Of a stretch of DNA of 64,000 nucleotides, positions 31,401 through 44,177 are shown one piece after another. Origin of the DNA: Volutella citrinella (lineage: Eukaryota; Ascomycota; Sordariomycetes; Hypocreales; Nectriaceae). Below the pieces are notes generated by a model. That model was not told where the DNA came from. It saw only the letters and a list, made by a program, of their open reading frames with translations, and ran no database searches. Location of the stretch: contig JAWZSP010000002.1 in assembly GCA_034401135.1 (NCBI GenBank), forward strand, positions 1,798,001 to 1,862,000. The letters run 5' to 3'. The first letter of the stretch is position 1. Each line of letters starts with the position of its first letter. Made by a program: the position numbers and the translations under genes.

Positions 31401-32114
31401 AAGGACGGCGCCGCAGCGGCCATCTCGGTGCTGCACCGCATGGGCGTCAAGACTGCCATCGTAACGGGCGATCAGCGTTCGACAGCTGAGACGGTGGGTG
31501 CTGCTGTGGGCATCCCGCCAGAGCACATCCACGCTGGCGTCAGCCCGGACCAGAAGCAGGCCATTCTCAAGCAGCTCCAGTCCCAGGGCGAGATTGTCGC
31601 CATGGTTGGTGACGGTATCAACGACTCCCCGGCCCTCGCCACCGCTGATATTGGCATCGCCATGGCCAGCGGCACCGACGTCGCCATGGAGGCCGCCGAC
31701 CTCGTCCTCATGCGGCCCCAAGACCTCATGGACATCCCCGCCGCCCTGCACCTCTCGCGAACAATCTTCCGCCGCATCAAGATGAACCTGGCCTGGGCGT
31801 GCATGTACAACCTGATTGGCCTGCCCATTGCGATGGGCTTCTTCCTGCCGCTGGGCTTCCACATGCACCCCATGATGGCGGGCTTTGCCATGGCCTGCAG
31901 CAGCGTCAGCGTCGTCGTCAGCAGCCTGCTGCTCAAGTTCTGGTCTCGGCCCCGCTGGATGGACGAGGCTGCCGCCCAGCGCTCCGGTGGTCTCCGCTGG
32001 ATGCGTGGCGCTGGCATTGTCGGCTGGTTCAAGGAGCTGTTTGGGCGACCCGGCTCGAAGAAGAAGGAGGAGGGCTATGTTCCGCTCGCGACCCTCGAGA
32101 CGACGGAAAACTAG
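28476..32114 (+). CDS. Copper-transporting P1B-type ATPase (Ccc2/ATP7-like)
   Basis: Two exons (28476-28585, 28685-32114) encode 1179 residues. The 99-bp intron splits the first GMTCGAC motif, so an ATG at 28590 inside the intron is not the start. The enzyme pumps Cu(I) into the Golgi lumen for cuproenzymes, by analogy with yeast Ccc2. Three heavy-metal-associated domains carry GMTCGACTS (Cys pairs near residues 37, 131 and 221). A fourth, around 290-355, keeps the fold but has lost the CxxC. Eight membrane helices are expected; the copper-path motif CPCALG is near residue 735. The cytosolic machinery is intact: TGEAMP (~614), the phosphorylation loop DKTGTIT (~778), SEHPIGKA (~820) and [10 protein letters not shown] (~1012). 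Domains 2 and 3 are very alike at the DNA level, indicating internal duplication. A basic, short C-terminal tail ends the protein. Confidence 0.95.
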
Positions 32115-33628
32115 GCATGTGAATGGGATGAGAGCGATGGAGTTGGTTGGTGTTTTTTTGTCGTCAAATATTTGATCTAACTGTGAAGATTTTGGGAAGC
32201 CATGGTGTTGTTGCATGAAAAGCCTGGTCTATATAGCCCCGATACTGTCCATAACACCTAACACCGGAATCTATTCCAAACTAAGCGTAAAGCCTGTGAT
32301 GATGCTGAAGCCTAACGCTCTCCTAAACTTAAGACCTAACACTGGACATAATTCGGGAGTAGGGACCAGGTTGGGACCAGGCTTAGATGAATCTTGACCA
32401 GAAGAACGATTTTGACTTGATGCCTCGATGCATCATCAAACCACCACTGCGCGGTATTTCGTAGAGAGGGAAGGGTTTGGGAGTAGCCAACTTCGATGAT
32501 AAGCGTGGGCCAGGCGTGGTTGCCACTCCGTGCTGGGAAAGGGCATCGGCTGGAGTCAGCTTCCCCAGAACTGCCGCCTGGGCCGGGAAGTGTTGTGGCT
32601 CCTATTGCTTCCCAATTGTCACCAAGCCCTATACCCGTCACGACCTGGAGGATGCGGTCGTCAAATTCCCTGTTTGCACGCTCATGCGGGCGGGTTGGAA
32701 TGGTGACGATGATGAGGCTCTGCTCTGGGTAGAAACGCTTGAAGCGGAGCCTTCGACGTGGCAGCGACTCCCTCCAGGCATCGAGACGGGCGAATGTATC
32801 TCTGGAGACACCTGGGTCGAGTGAGTTAGAACTGGAATACTAGAGGGTAGGGGAGGAGCTCTGATGCACAGGTGAAGTGCATTGGCAGTTGGCCGCAGCT
32901 GTCATGGCACTGACAACGGCCGTCACTGCCCGTCACTGACGTATTCAATCCGTCCCCCACGGCATGATTAAGTAGTCGTAGGTTGAGTTAGTTCCTGACT
33001 CGGGGTAGGATTATGGAAGCTGTTAGGTCTGGGATCATTCAGGATACTGGCCTAACCTCGACTACCTAATACCTGCCCTAACGTCTGATCCTATTGCACC
33101 TCCCATCGGCGAGCTTGGTTCTCTGTGTTACGTGAAAGCCTTCAGGCACCTGTCGGCTTCTGCATTTTGCGGGACCTGTTCCCTTGGTGTAAGAACGATT
33201 ATTCAATTTGTTGCGCCTTGTGGACTCTGGGGAGCCCATAGACCAGATAACGCCTCTCAATGTACACCCAATGATGATCCTCTGTAGCTGGAGCACCACT
33301 ATGTGCCTGTCCAATGCCATCCAACATCGTCCTGGTGCCCTAAATCGCATCGGATATAAATACAAGAAGAAAGTGAGCCTGCCATAACCGAGGCGGCGAT
33401 GTTGTGCTTAAGCGCTGAACTGATTCTCAATGCTCCTCTACCCACTCCTGCCCCCCCCAAAAAAATTAAAAAAATTTGAACAACGTAAAAATCCGTAGAC
33501 TCCGTTGTATGCTCGTGCTCCCAATACGTGGTAATTCTCGGGGTTCCCCGCGGGATCTGTCCACCCCCGACTGACCTGCCACGACCACCCTTCGGCCCGT
33601 CATGTGTTTGCTCGGGGCTTTCGTCCCC
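32115..33628. other. Intergenic region, no gene recognised
   Basis: A 1.5-kb convergent spacer. AT-richer tracts with several CCTAAC-like words lie at 32250-32350 and 33050-33080, and an A-rich run at 33458-33478. No coding features are seen. Confidence 0.5.
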
Positions 33629-35642
33629 CTATCCCGCGTGTGTCGTGTTGCTCAACTCTCCCTTGAAGAGGTAGTCGTTGAACTCGCCGCACATGTCCTC
33701 CCAGGACACGTAGGGGCGGCCCTCCATGTCGGACCAGGCGCCCCCCAGCTCGGAGGGGGCCTTCCCACCGACCTTGTCGGGATACACGTTCTGGGGCACC
33801 CAGTAACGCCCGCCGATGGGCTCATCGTGGATCCTGACGTCGCCCCTGACGGCCTTGACGGCGGCCTTGAGCAGGGAGCGGGCGTAGGGGTAGTACCAGA
33901 ACAGCGTGTACTGCTTGTCGATGACCACCTTTTCTCCCGCGACGTGCCACAGCGCAAATATGTGCTTCGTGACGAGGTTTGTGCCGAGAACCACCTCGCG
34001 GAGCCAGTGGGCCGTCGTCTTGCCGCGGTGGGCGTGGGGGATGTCGTCGTAAATCCTGCCCAGGGACTTCTGGATGTCCTCGGGCATCTCAATCTCATAC
34101 GGCTTGAAGTCCTTCTTTAGCCCCAGGACATCCTTGTTCTGCTGCACCTTTAGCTTGTCGGTGCCGTCGTATTTGAGCCACCCGACGAACTGTTCGTAGC
34201 CGGCCCTGGTCTGGAACATGGTGGACTCGTACTCGACGCCAACGTGGAACTCGACCTGCTCTCCCTCTCCCCTCTCGCGAGGAGCCTTGCGGTCATTGCC
34301 CCCGCCGGGGATCCTCGTTCCGTCCTGCTTCTCCTTCTCGGCAGATCGGTAGTACTCCTGTCGGCCCCAGATATTGGCCATGTAGTACTGGTCAGACTCC
34401 TTGTTCTTGAACTTGTCGTCGTAGGTCCCCTCAATCTCGTCCAGCGTGGCGTTGATGTAGTCACGCATGTGCCCAGCTGGGCCCATGAGGGTCCCAGAGT
34501 TGAGCCACCGGGGAATCATCCATTCGATCTGGCCATTGTTGGACTTGGGCCCGAAGGCGTCCTTGGGCAAGGGGGAGTTGGGGATGGCCCAGCAGCGAGG
34601 GGCTGTCCAGTCGATGGGCCAGCAGATCTTGTCGGGGCCAAACAAGAGGGTGGTGTGGAGATTGCGTGAGTAGACCTCCTTCATGGAGATGTTGAACCGT
34701 TCTGCGGTCCGCGAATTCTCCTTGTCGACGGCCTGAAAATAGCGCTTCAGCATAAGCTCCGGGGGCAGCTGGAGAATGACGTCGAATCCGTCGACAATGA
34801 GAACGAGGTCGTCGTCGTCCTCGTCGGGGAGAGACTCGAGATACCGCATGATGGCCCAGACCTTGGCCAGATGGCTCTTGGTTGCATCAAGCTCTCCCTT
34901 GCCGTGCCAGCCCAGCAGAGAAGGCACGGGGTAACGGTTTGCCGCGCTCGAGAGGATGTTGTAGCACAGGCGGCGGTTGGGGCCGCTGGCGGGAATCAGA
35001 TAGTGGAACTTGGACGTCTTGATGCCGACAGCTCCGCTAGAGGAGGGCTTGCCACTTGACTCCTCGCCATCACCATCGATTTTATCGACAGGGACAACCC
35101 ACTGGTGATGAGTCTCGTCGACATTGGGGGGCGTTGGTTTGGGCCCAGCAGCGGAAGAACTAGGCTGGATGCCAAACACAATACCGCCAACCTTGGTCTT
35201 GGCCTGTTGTTCGGGAACGGGAGCGGCGGTCTGGATCCCGAAGATAGGCTCCTGGGCTTCGGTAGTCTCGTGCGCGCCAACTACCTTGCTGTTGACGTCA
35301 GGCGGTTGCTTCTGGTCGGCGATGGTGTGCTCATTCTCTTCGTTGCTGACGTGGCCGGGGACTATGTGTTTGTATCGGGACTACAGGTACAGAAAATAGC
35401 ATTGTCAGCGGGCAATGGTTGCGAGAAGGCTTGGCGGCGGCCGATCTATGTAAGATCTATCTGCCAGGTCCTCGGCGCATGGATAGGGAAGTGGCGAGGG
35501 TCTGTCAGCGCGACTGGGGCAAACTTGTGCTGCTGCTTACCGAATCAATGGAGGTCGAAGAGTAAAAGAGAACGAGGAGGGCCAAGAGAAGGCCAGCCGT
35601 GAGGAGCAGGTTCCTCCGAAAGAGCAGGGTCGGGGCTAGCAT
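33629..35642 (-). CDS. Type II membrane glycosyltransferase-like protein (PLOD/GT25-like)
   Basis: Two exons (35642-35541, 35380-33629) encode 617 residues. The 160-bp intron has a GTAAGC donor and a CTGTAG acceptor. Exon 1 encodes a type II signal anchor (LLLTAGLLLALLVLFY, about residues 11-27), which points to the Golgi or ER lumen. A disordered stem of roughly 90-120 residues follows. The catalytic-type domain begins near KFHYLIPASGPNRRLCYN. It contains DDDDLVLIVDGFDVILQLPP near residue 220; the VDGFDV word is the acidic, metal-binding motif seen in the glycosyltransferase domain of procollagen lysyl hydroxylases and related fungal proteins. NSGTLMGPAGHMRDYIN matches the typical sugar-donor loop. 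The substrate is unknown, and the PLOD-like naming is by motif resemblance only. Confidence 0.75.
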
Positions 35643-36004
35643 GTTGAAAGGGCTATCACAACATCAACAACGCTTGGTGTATCTGTATCATACTAGTAGT
35701 ATATCACCTCACCGGCACCGAGGTTCAAGGACAGGACTGGCAGCAAGATGCGCCAAGATGAACGGGAAGCATGGGATTAAATTGGCCGATATAAAAGCTA
35801 CCAAGTTGGCAGTCGGCCGCCGCCACCCCCAGGTTGTCAAACTTTCCTAGCACTGACGGAGAGCGGATGCGGCGGAGGAGGTCAATGAGGCGACAACATC
35901 GCCAGGGTCTGTTTCTGGTCGCCCTTTGCGGACTGGCCTGGCCTTTTCATAATTCATAATTACGTAGTGGTGCATGGCGTCCTCGTGGACAGACGCTGAT
36001 AGTG

Positions 36005-36019
36005 ACTACTAGTCGTAGT
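36005..36019. repeat. Short inverted repeat ACTAC/GTAGT
   Basis: ACTAC and GTAGT flank a TAGTC centre. It resembles other short palindromes in the gene-poor stretches of this window. Confidence 0.5.
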
Positions 36020-39000
36020 GAGGGAGCCCTGCAAGCTGAGAGCTCGTCATGTTCTGTCAGCTTGATGCGCAATAGACTGAAATACAAGGAGTGGAGGATG
36101 CGCTAGGGAAAATAAATGAACCCCACGGTGCCGGTCCTGCAGATTTTAGCGACGTCCAGTAACAAATCAGTGCACTCATCCATTTCAGCCTTTTGGCCCC
36201 TCCCCCTGGCTCCAGTTGACTGCTGAAACGAGAGTGGGCACGCGCGTCCTGTGTTGTTGCGAAGCCTGCGAAGGCAGTTATTAGTTTGGACACTGGGGCA
36301 CTCGACCCGAGCAGTATTGATTGCTGTTGAAGCCCGCTGACGGTCAACTTGGCCCAGCAATGGGGTTTGCCCGAGAAGCACCCATAGCGGCACAAGCATC
36401 GGAGTCAGAGTGTATCCGTACATCCATGACATTTCGACTAGGCAGTGGAAGACACATGACATGACGAGGGAGAATGTCATGATACATCCCAGCTCCACTG
36501 CACTGAAAATTGCCATTGGGTTGAAACTTCGACGCCTTCTCCTCGTATCGTCCGAGCCTTGCGACCAAATGCAAGCCACAACTCTCCCAGTCCTCTTTTC
36601 CTTTATTTTTTTTAGCCCCGTTGCGTCAGGTAAACAGGCCGCCTGGGGTTCTGCCGTGGTAGTTTGGGTTAGTATGGCGTTAATTGCGCCCACGGCTGAC
36701 TATCGAATATGCTGCTTCACTAGCCGGCCGCTATCCTGGAGGTGGGTTCGCCCCTGGGGCTTTGGCCACCAGGCTCGGGACGGACGGCTGAGTCTTTATC
36801 GCCGTTGGGCTAGCCCCGGCACCTCGCACTTCAACATCTGGCTCTCAAATATCAAGGGCCCTGATTGGTGGCCCTGAAATATGCGCTGCTCGTTTCGTCA
36901 ACATGCAACACAGCAAATGGAACCGTCTCGGGCACAGCATCGCGGCCATTGAGGCCACTCGACCCATGTCCCTTGTTCGCATTGTCCGGCGGCGTGTCTT
37001 TTCCAGGCGCATCTGCCAGACCGAATCAGCCGGGATGTCGCCTGGCATCTTCTTGAGCAACTCCGGTGGAAGGTTCTGTGACCATTCTGGTAGCTTGGCT
37101 TGGCATGTAGGACGTGTAGTCCTTTAGAATCCCAGGCGGAGGAGCCACAGTTCGCCTTCCAAGGCCGCAAATGTAGGTGATCAACCAGGTTTGTTTTTTT
37201 ATAGTTGTTGCGATCGTGCGACCCTGTCACTCCGGTCCACCGGGGATGAGCATCCCGCTGATTTTCGCGAATCCACTCGGCGGCCTGCCCGCAAACAGAG
37301 TGTCGTGTGCCAACGAGGGCTGCTTCTGTCCGCATTTGGGTCGTCGTGCTCATGCTGAAAGGCCCTTGAATCCCAAAGGCATCGCTGTGACAAAATAAGA
37401 AATCTATTATGCCGGCTGACTCCACTAGTGGCTCTCCATCTGTTCCTTTTCATGCCAATGCTGTACTGAAACATTCCTGGGGTGGAGCGCGCTCAAGGAT
37501 GGCAAGCAATCAAGTAAGCATGATCGGCATGCCATCCTTAAATCCACCGAGCGTGTCAAAGTGCACCACCAGCGCGCGCTTGCTACGCGGTACATTGAAA
37601 CCACACGAGGAATTCCATGAAGTTGTATTGGGTACCCCTGATTAGGCCTTCAAATCTTGGATGCGCTCAAAGCCTGGTGGGTGGTACCTGCAGTAGTGAA
37701 TTCGACTAACAGGTAGTGCTCCAGCTCTGCGTTTTGCCCCCTTTCCCGGCTGTCATCATACCCGGAAGGCTGGAACGGAGGCCAGCGCATTGAGCCGTTT
37801 GGGTTCCGTCGGGGTGATGGACCGTTTGGTGAAAGGCACTGGATGAGATCGGTCTGCTTTAGGCTGTCCAAGGTATCAAGGGACGAGAAGGCCAGGAGGA
37901 TCCTACACCATGCACTCCATACTCGGGATCGGATTGATATGATCAAGCTGACACACAAGGAGATGAGAGCTTCGGAGCGATTCTTTCTCCCTCCGCAGCT
38001 GACGCAGGCCTGGCCTGACAGTCCCAGCCGCCCTGGTTTGAAAAGTTGAAAATGCGCCACGCTGGGCCAGCGAAGGGGCGGGCTAGCCTCATTTCCACCT
38101 GGTCAGTCTCTCAAGATACGATCTGTGTGGTTGCTTGATTGACGCTATTGGCCACTGGCCGGTATTTCAATTGCAGTATGCGTGTGCAACCTCACTTCTT
38201 ATTACGTGCCGCTGCACCATCCAGCCCGGGCCTGCAGTTATCGGCGTTCGCTGAGAATTGCGGTTGGATGTGTGGGATCTCCACATCGACCCCCCCTTTT
38301 CGGTGTGAAGTGGCCCTGGAACCCTGGTGGCCTGGGCTGGAAATTCCATACTTTTTTATCATGCCTCCCACGCTCGTATCTGTTGGATGGGTGGCTTTCG
38401 TATCTCCCAGATATGTGGCCATACGATGATGACGGCACAGCCGATGAATTTTCTGCGTGCTGCCAAGAACATGCCTGCACCTCTGGGTAATTTCTTACCC
38501 CCGATTACCAGAGGTCGAGCAGCCAACCGATATCTCCAGTCCCTTGGCAGCCCCTGTCGCTGATGCAATGTAGCCATTACCCCACTGACACACTGGATGG
38601 ATGGCACATACGTCGTGGATGGTAGAGGCCCTAGTCCGGATACTAATTAGCAGATCACACGCCAACGACCAAGTTACTGCTGCAGCTCCAAAGCAAGAGG
38701 TTGATCTAGCCTTGCGGACGGCCTCGATCCAAGTTCGCGGGGACGACGGTGTGAGGTCCTTGACAGGGTGTCTCGGGCCGTCGATGAGAAAGCGAGGCGC
38801 GTGACTGCGTCGAAGTGTTGAGCAGTCATGGGCCGACGTGAATAGAAGATGTGGATGCACCCAAGCCTTGGTGAATGAAGATGGGGAAAGCCAAGAAGGC
38901 GCCCGAGATGATTGGCCCAGGGGCAGCGAGGTGGCCTCCCACCAGCTTCCCGAAGCATGTACACAGTACGGCCTGCAATGCAGCTGATGACACCGCTCCC

Positions 39001-39504
39001 GCCCCCCCACTTGCCGTGTCCTTGCGCACATCCACTGTCTGATTGCCCGTGGACCCCCAAGACGCCCTGGCACCCTTGGCACCTTGTTCCGCTCGGTGCG
39101 CTGGGGCGCGGACGGTCCACCACCCGCCTTCTGGTGGAAGCTCGGGGCAAAGTACCAGGTACAGTACCATGCTAGGCATTCGGCAAACAGCGCCGTAGCC
39201 AAGAGCGATCGTCATCCTCCGTCGCTTCCAGTTCCAGCTCCCTCCGTGGTCGCCGTTGAGTTACGGCACCCGAGAATGGGACTGGAATCCAGGTACCCGA
39301 CCAAAGCCCAGGGCAATGCGATGTCTTTGCCCGCGCGCTCTGAATTTCTGAACAGCACACACCTGACAGCAATTGTTACCCACCCACGGATGCTCCTCCT
39401 GTCAACCGACCGCCTGCCTGCCACATTCTCGTGGGTACCTCACCCTAGTGCCTGCCCCCCCCCCCGCGTACCACCCGCGCGTCCGTTCCTGCTGTATTAC
39501 AGCT

Positions 39505-39533
39505 CCTGATACTCCGTAATACTAGTACTCAGG
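39505..39533. repeat. Imperfect inverted repeat CCTGATACT/AGTACTCAGG
   Basis: The arms pair with a single unpaired base. The centre reads CCGTAATACT, so TACTCCGTA-type words occur inside it. It is located in the transporter gene upstream region. Confidence 0.5.
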
Positions 39534-40043
39534 TCTGCTAGTCGTCATATGCCTCCTTGGCCTCCTAGTTGCACTTCTTTCTATTCCTGCCAACCTCACC
39601 TCTCACCTTTTCCTCCCCTTCCCTCCTCCCTTCGAGACTTCTATGTCTGCCTACCTGTCTTCCCCTGGGACCTCTTTTTTCTTCTTGTGGCTTCACCCAC
39701 GCGCGCGCGCCCGCCACTCGCACTAATTAACCTTCGCCCAGCCCTTCTTACCTTCGCCGACCTTACTTCCCCTGCCTCGACCTCTTTCTGCGCACCTTGG
39801 ATCTGGACATTGTTCTTCGGCCTCACCATTTCGGTCTCTCATAGGTTCACCTAGGTTGAACCGTTCCACTCCTTCATATCGACACCTTGGACTGCCAGGT
39901 TCTTCAAATCACACATCTTGACACCGGCGTGCTTGTCACGACCCAGACGACGGCGACCCCCTCTTCCCGATTCGCACCCAGTCGCTTCCGCCCTGCCCGC
40001 TCGCGTTCGACAAACCGTCGCATAGCTTCACCAATTTGCCGTC

Positions 40044-41285
40044 ATGGCCCGTAACGAGGAGGACCCCAGCCCGCTGCTCGGGGAGCGCCGGGAGAGCGAC
40101 AAAGATGGGTTGGATATCGAGCATCGGGCTGGCGTTGTCGAGCACAAGACCCAGAACCTCGACTACGAGTACACGATCCCCACCACTGTGAAGTTCGCCT
40201 GGCTTGGTGGTTATTTCTTTCTCTCACTCACTCTAACCCTCTATAACAAGCTGGTTCTCGGCATGGTGAGTTTGTGTGCTCCTCGGCGACTGCTTGTCGC
40301 AATCCACGACAGTTGCAGCGGGCCGCTTGCCCATCGGCAAACAATAGGTTGGCTGACAGATTGTCCTAGTTCAAATTCCCCTGGCTTTTAACCTTTCTCC
40401 ATGCCGCTTTCGCTAGCGGAGGAACCTACATCATGATGCAGATGGGCTACTTCAAGCTGTCGCGCTTGGGACGCCGGGAGAACCTCGCTCTTGTCGCCTT
40501 CAGCGCTCTGTTCACTGCCAACATCGCCGTATCCAACCTGTCTCTCGCCATGGTTTCCGTTCCCTTTTACCAGACTATGCGAATGCTTACACCGATCTTT
40601 ACCATCCTCATCTTCCGTCTCTATTACGGCCGAACCTACAGCACCCTTACCTACCTTTCACTACTGCCTCTCATTATTGGTGCTGGCATGACTACCCTTG
40701 GCGAGATGAGCTTCACCGACGCCGGCTTCTTGCTTACCATCCTGGGTGTTCTTCTTGCCGCCCTGAAGGTTCGTTGTTGCCCGATAACTAATGTTCCGCA
40801 TATGCTAACTAATTTGGTAGACCGTCGTCACTAACCGATTCATGACCGGATCGCTTGCGCTACCACCTACCGAGTTCCTTCTGCGCATGTCTCCTCTGGC
40901 TGCTCTCCAGGCTCTTGCCTGCGCCACCGCTACTGGCGAAGTCAGCGGCTTCCACAAGCTCATCAGCTCGGGCGACATCTCCATTACTCCCGCCATGGCC
41001 TCCCTGTTCGGTAACGGCTGCATCGCCCTGCTTCTCAACATTTCCTCGTTCAACACCAACAAGGTGGCCGGTGCCCTCACCATGACCATTTGTGGAAACA
41101 TGAAGCAATGCCTCACTGTCGCCCTGGGTATTGTTCTTTTCGACGTCAGCGTCGACTTCCTTAATGGTGCTGGCATGGCCATCACTATGATTGGTGCGGC
41201 CATTTACAGCAAGGCCGAGCTTGATAACAAGAGCCGTAGGGCCCAGCAACAAGCGTACAAGCCTATTAACCAGAACCCCAAGTAG
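40044..41285 (+). CDS. TPT-family sugar-phosphate/nucleotide-sugar transporter
   Basis: Three exons (40044-40265, 40370-40768, 40821-41285) encode 361 residues. The protein belongs to the triose-phosphate translocator branch of the drug/metabolite transporter superfamily, whose fungal members sit mostly in the Golgi or ER. A polar N-terminus of ~45 residues precedes the first helix (FAWLGGYFFLSLTLTLYNK). About ten membrane helices follow. Family words include NKLVLGMFKFPWLLTFLHAA, SVPFYQTMRMLTPIFT and the C-terminal KVAGALTMTICGNMKQ, where the Lys-rich loop is part of the substrate site in the family. Introns of 104 and 52 bp are phase 0. The substrate cannot be read from the sequence. Confidence 0.88.
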
Positions 41286-42104
41286 GGGATGTGCGATGAA
41301 TTGGCCCTCGACTAATTTTATGGGAATGATTTTATAGATCTTGAGGGGTGGGGAGACATCGGACGGAGGCAGCGGTTGCTCTCGTGTCTGAGCCCCAACC
41401 CCCTCGGTAACGGAGCATGGGACTCTGGCGATGCAATTCTTTCCTTATCCAATCAATGCCCTTTCCATGGGCTGGCGCTTGTAGGATGTGAAATCCGCGG
41501 GTCTCTTTTACGATTATGGTCTGCGTTGAAGGCGAAAAAGGCATCGGTATTGTGGCAAGCTGCTTGCTTTCGCTTACCTCTTCACCGAAAATGTGTGTTT
41601 GTATTGTACCATTTTGGATAGGGTTTGCATCTCAGGGTGGAAATAGATACTCTGAACCTTTGACTGAATCCCTATTTCGTGCAACTTCAAGTGACGAGAA
41701 AAGTATTTGTTCCATTTCTGCTCAGGAGATTGAGTTAGGCTATTATCATATATCTAGGACGCATTGGCTCCACCACTATTTTGTAATGAAACGAAAATCT
41801 AATATACCAAACCAACAATATCGGTCAGTGGGAAAACAGTAAGAACGACGAACCAGCCTACACCCTTTTGTTTCTCCGACCTGTAACGCTTTGACGCCAT
41901 GCTATGTGAAGGATTTGTAAAAGATAGAATAGTAGAGAGTCCACTCTGTGGGGAGGGAGAAGCAGAGACATTGCTGGTTCAAACATTTGTAGCGAGACGC
42001 CACTGACTACTTCCGAATAGGGCAATTTTGAGCCGAGTGGCATGCACGAGGGGGATGAAACATGCTCGGAGCGCGCATAGGCAAGACAGGCAGCAGATGC
42101 GAGT
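41286..42104. other. Convergent spacer, no gene recognised
   Basis: An 819-bp, AT-richer spacer between convergent stop codons. It probably consists of two 3' UTRs. Confidence 0.55.
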
Positions 42105-44177
42105 TTAGAGGTCCTTGTATGAAGCGTCTTGCTGTTGCTGCGCAAAGGCATAGGCGTCGGCCCCTCGGGTGTCACGGCGCAAGGTCCAGATGCTCTGGCG
42201 AACATCTTCGAGGGAGGCGTTGGCTTCGATGCCGAGCGCCCGGGCGAGTAGCTCTAGGTCGCTTGGGGGAAGCGGCTCCGGGCGTGAGGAGGTGCCGACA
42301 ACGATCGCGGCCGGGTATTCGCTGCCAGTGGACTCAATGGCCGTGACCATTTTAGCCTGGTTGACCGGTGATCTGGCCTTGCTGAGCATTGCGAAGCGGA
42401 GGGCAACCTCAGTGACGGTAACCATGATACTGATGATAATGAGGATGATGACAATCCAAGTAATGGTGCTCATCTTGGCGTTGGCGACGGAGTCGGACAG
42501 AATTTCGGCAAGGTCGAGGAAGACGCGGCAGCGCTCGTTGAGGACCTTGATTCGAGGGTCGATCTCAAGATACTCGCGAATGGCCACATAGAGAGGGTGA
42601 AGCGTCGGCTCCGAGTCCCAGAAGAAGTTGGGCACATCTAAGATATTGTATGCTATTGAGGGCGCCATTAGTTCATGAGCTTTCCGACGGATGGTGGGCG
42701 TCCGCAGCTTGGGAAAGAAGGGTTCTTACAGAGGTTGATGTCCACGCGGCTCCTGAAAAGGCGTCCTATCAAGCGGAGAATCTCTCTACGAGTCATGTTG
42801 AGTTCTCCCGTAAGAGCAAGCTTCTTGGGGACGTCTTGTGCATCAAGCATGGTCTCGCTCATTTTCTCTTCAAACGAGCACAGGCGAGTGCTCTGCGCGA
42901 CGGCGTGACTGATGGTGAGCTTGATCATGTGGTCGGAGCGCGGCAGCAGCGTAATCATGTCGTTGAAGATGCGCGGGCGCTTGATGTCGGCGCTGTACTC
43001 GAAGTGGAACTCTTCCGTCTCAAAGTCATCCTGGTCCAGGGGCCTCGTTAGAAGACTGAAGCCGTTCTCCGATTCGGCATCGGCAAATGTGAGATCTGCG
43101 AGTATGTCCTTCTCTTGATGCTCGGTGAAATTCCAGAAGACAACGACGCCATACGAGAAAACAAACATCTCTGCGAAATTCTTTGCATCAGGAGCAAGCC
43201 GGTTCATCCCCGACTCGTCGTCGTCGAGGCGGAACGGGTTCCGGGAGTCCTGGGAGGCGGGCGAGGTATTGCTAAACCGCTGGTGGATGTGAGTCGCCTG
43301 ATTGGGGCTTGATCCCATGTACGCATCGTCTTCGAAATATCCCTCGTGATGGTCGCTTCGTTCACTGCGCTCGATTTCGAGATCCAGAACAGTTTTCCCC
43401 GTGCCGGGGGTTTTGAGAATTGGCCTGCTCCGAATTCGATAACCATCGGTGCCATTGAGCAGAGGCAAGGCGTAGATGACGTAGAGACAATCGTCATACC
43501 GCTTGGTCTTTGCCTCGTGCTTCTTGCGGAGGAATTCGGCCGTCTCATTGATTTTGTATGCCTGCGCGGTGCAGTATGCCGTCAATCGACTAACCTTCTC
43601 CGTCCTTTGCACTTTGGACAGCCTTTCAGCATAGCTCTTCCCGCGGATGCCACCCCTCTTCTTCAACACGTCCAGCTCCTCATCCTTTAGCGGCCTATTC
43701 TCATCATTCTGGAGCCTCCGCGCCAGGACAGACTCGCTCTCAATATCATCGTCCCCATCCTCCTTTTGGTCGGTCTCTGGTAAGAGGACTAGTTTTTCAC
43801 TGATCTTGGTGGTTCTGGATGGCATGGCCTGACCGGTTCGCGATTGAGCATTCGGAAGGCCGCCGCCGGAGATGCGCCGGTTCCCCGTCGGCCCTCCTGG
43901 GGAGCCGAGTGCCCGGGGGGCTGTGCTGGGTGGCCCTCGTGGTTGACCAGAGGGGATCTGGGAATTATACTGGAGGACGTTGTCGACTGTCATGAAGCGC
44001 ATGGGCGCTGCCGGCGTGCCCGGAGGACCTGTTGTGGTGTCCTGGTGTTGGAGCTGCCTCCTTTGATTCGGCCGGTCTCGGGCATCTGTGACCTGTAAAG
44101 CGTCAGTCAACCATGCGAAGGGGAAAGGGATTCGCATCAAGGCATACGAGAACCGAGGGGCGCTGCTTTGAAGCCAT
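42105..44177 (-). CDS. RMD1-family (DUF155) membrane protein
   Basis: Three exons (44177-44148, 44092-42730, 42652-42105) encode 646 residues. The first exon is only 30 nt (MASKQRPSVL). It is joined by a 55-bp intron whose branch region (GACTGAC) and TTTACAG acceptor look good. This ATG is preferred to one at 44365, which lies in the leader. The first ~225 residues are Pro/Gln/Arg-rich and disordered. The DUF155 domain spans about 255-520 (YCTAQAYKINETAEFLR, FAEMFVFSYGVVVFWNF, LSYNILDVPNFFWDSEPTL). The last motif is restored exactly by the second splice. A C-terminal membrane helix lies near 525-550 (ITWIVIILIIISIMVTV). Relatives are linked to meiotic nuclear division, sporulation, vacuolar and mitochondrial roles; the function here is not established. 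Confidence 0.85.

Larger units (their letters stand above)
35643..40043. other. Gene-poor 4.4-kb intergenic region
   Basis: No recognisable gene. Palindromic short repeats lie at 36005-36019 and 39505-39533, with a C11 homopolymer at 39455-39465. The last 500 bp are strongly CT-rich and probably the leader of the transporter gene. Several open frames of 100-240 residues have no family features. One minus-strand stretch near 36900-37090 reads smoothly but could not be assigned. Confidence 0.5.

Noticed and set aside
31305..32216. 303-residue antisense frame at the 3' end of the copper ATPase
   Set aside because: Same shadow effect, with a low-complexity His/Gly/Asp-rich translation.
32250..33090. 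CCTAAC-like words as telomeric repeats
   Set aside because: They are scattered and imperfect, not a CCCTAA tandem array.
36103..36693. 196-residue minus-strand frame
   Set aside because: No recognisable domain and irregular codon choice compared with the real genes here.
6598..36840. CATTTCAACAT-like words as a dispersed repeat (6601, 8867, 36830)
   Set aside because: Only about 8-10 bases are shared and the flanks do not align.
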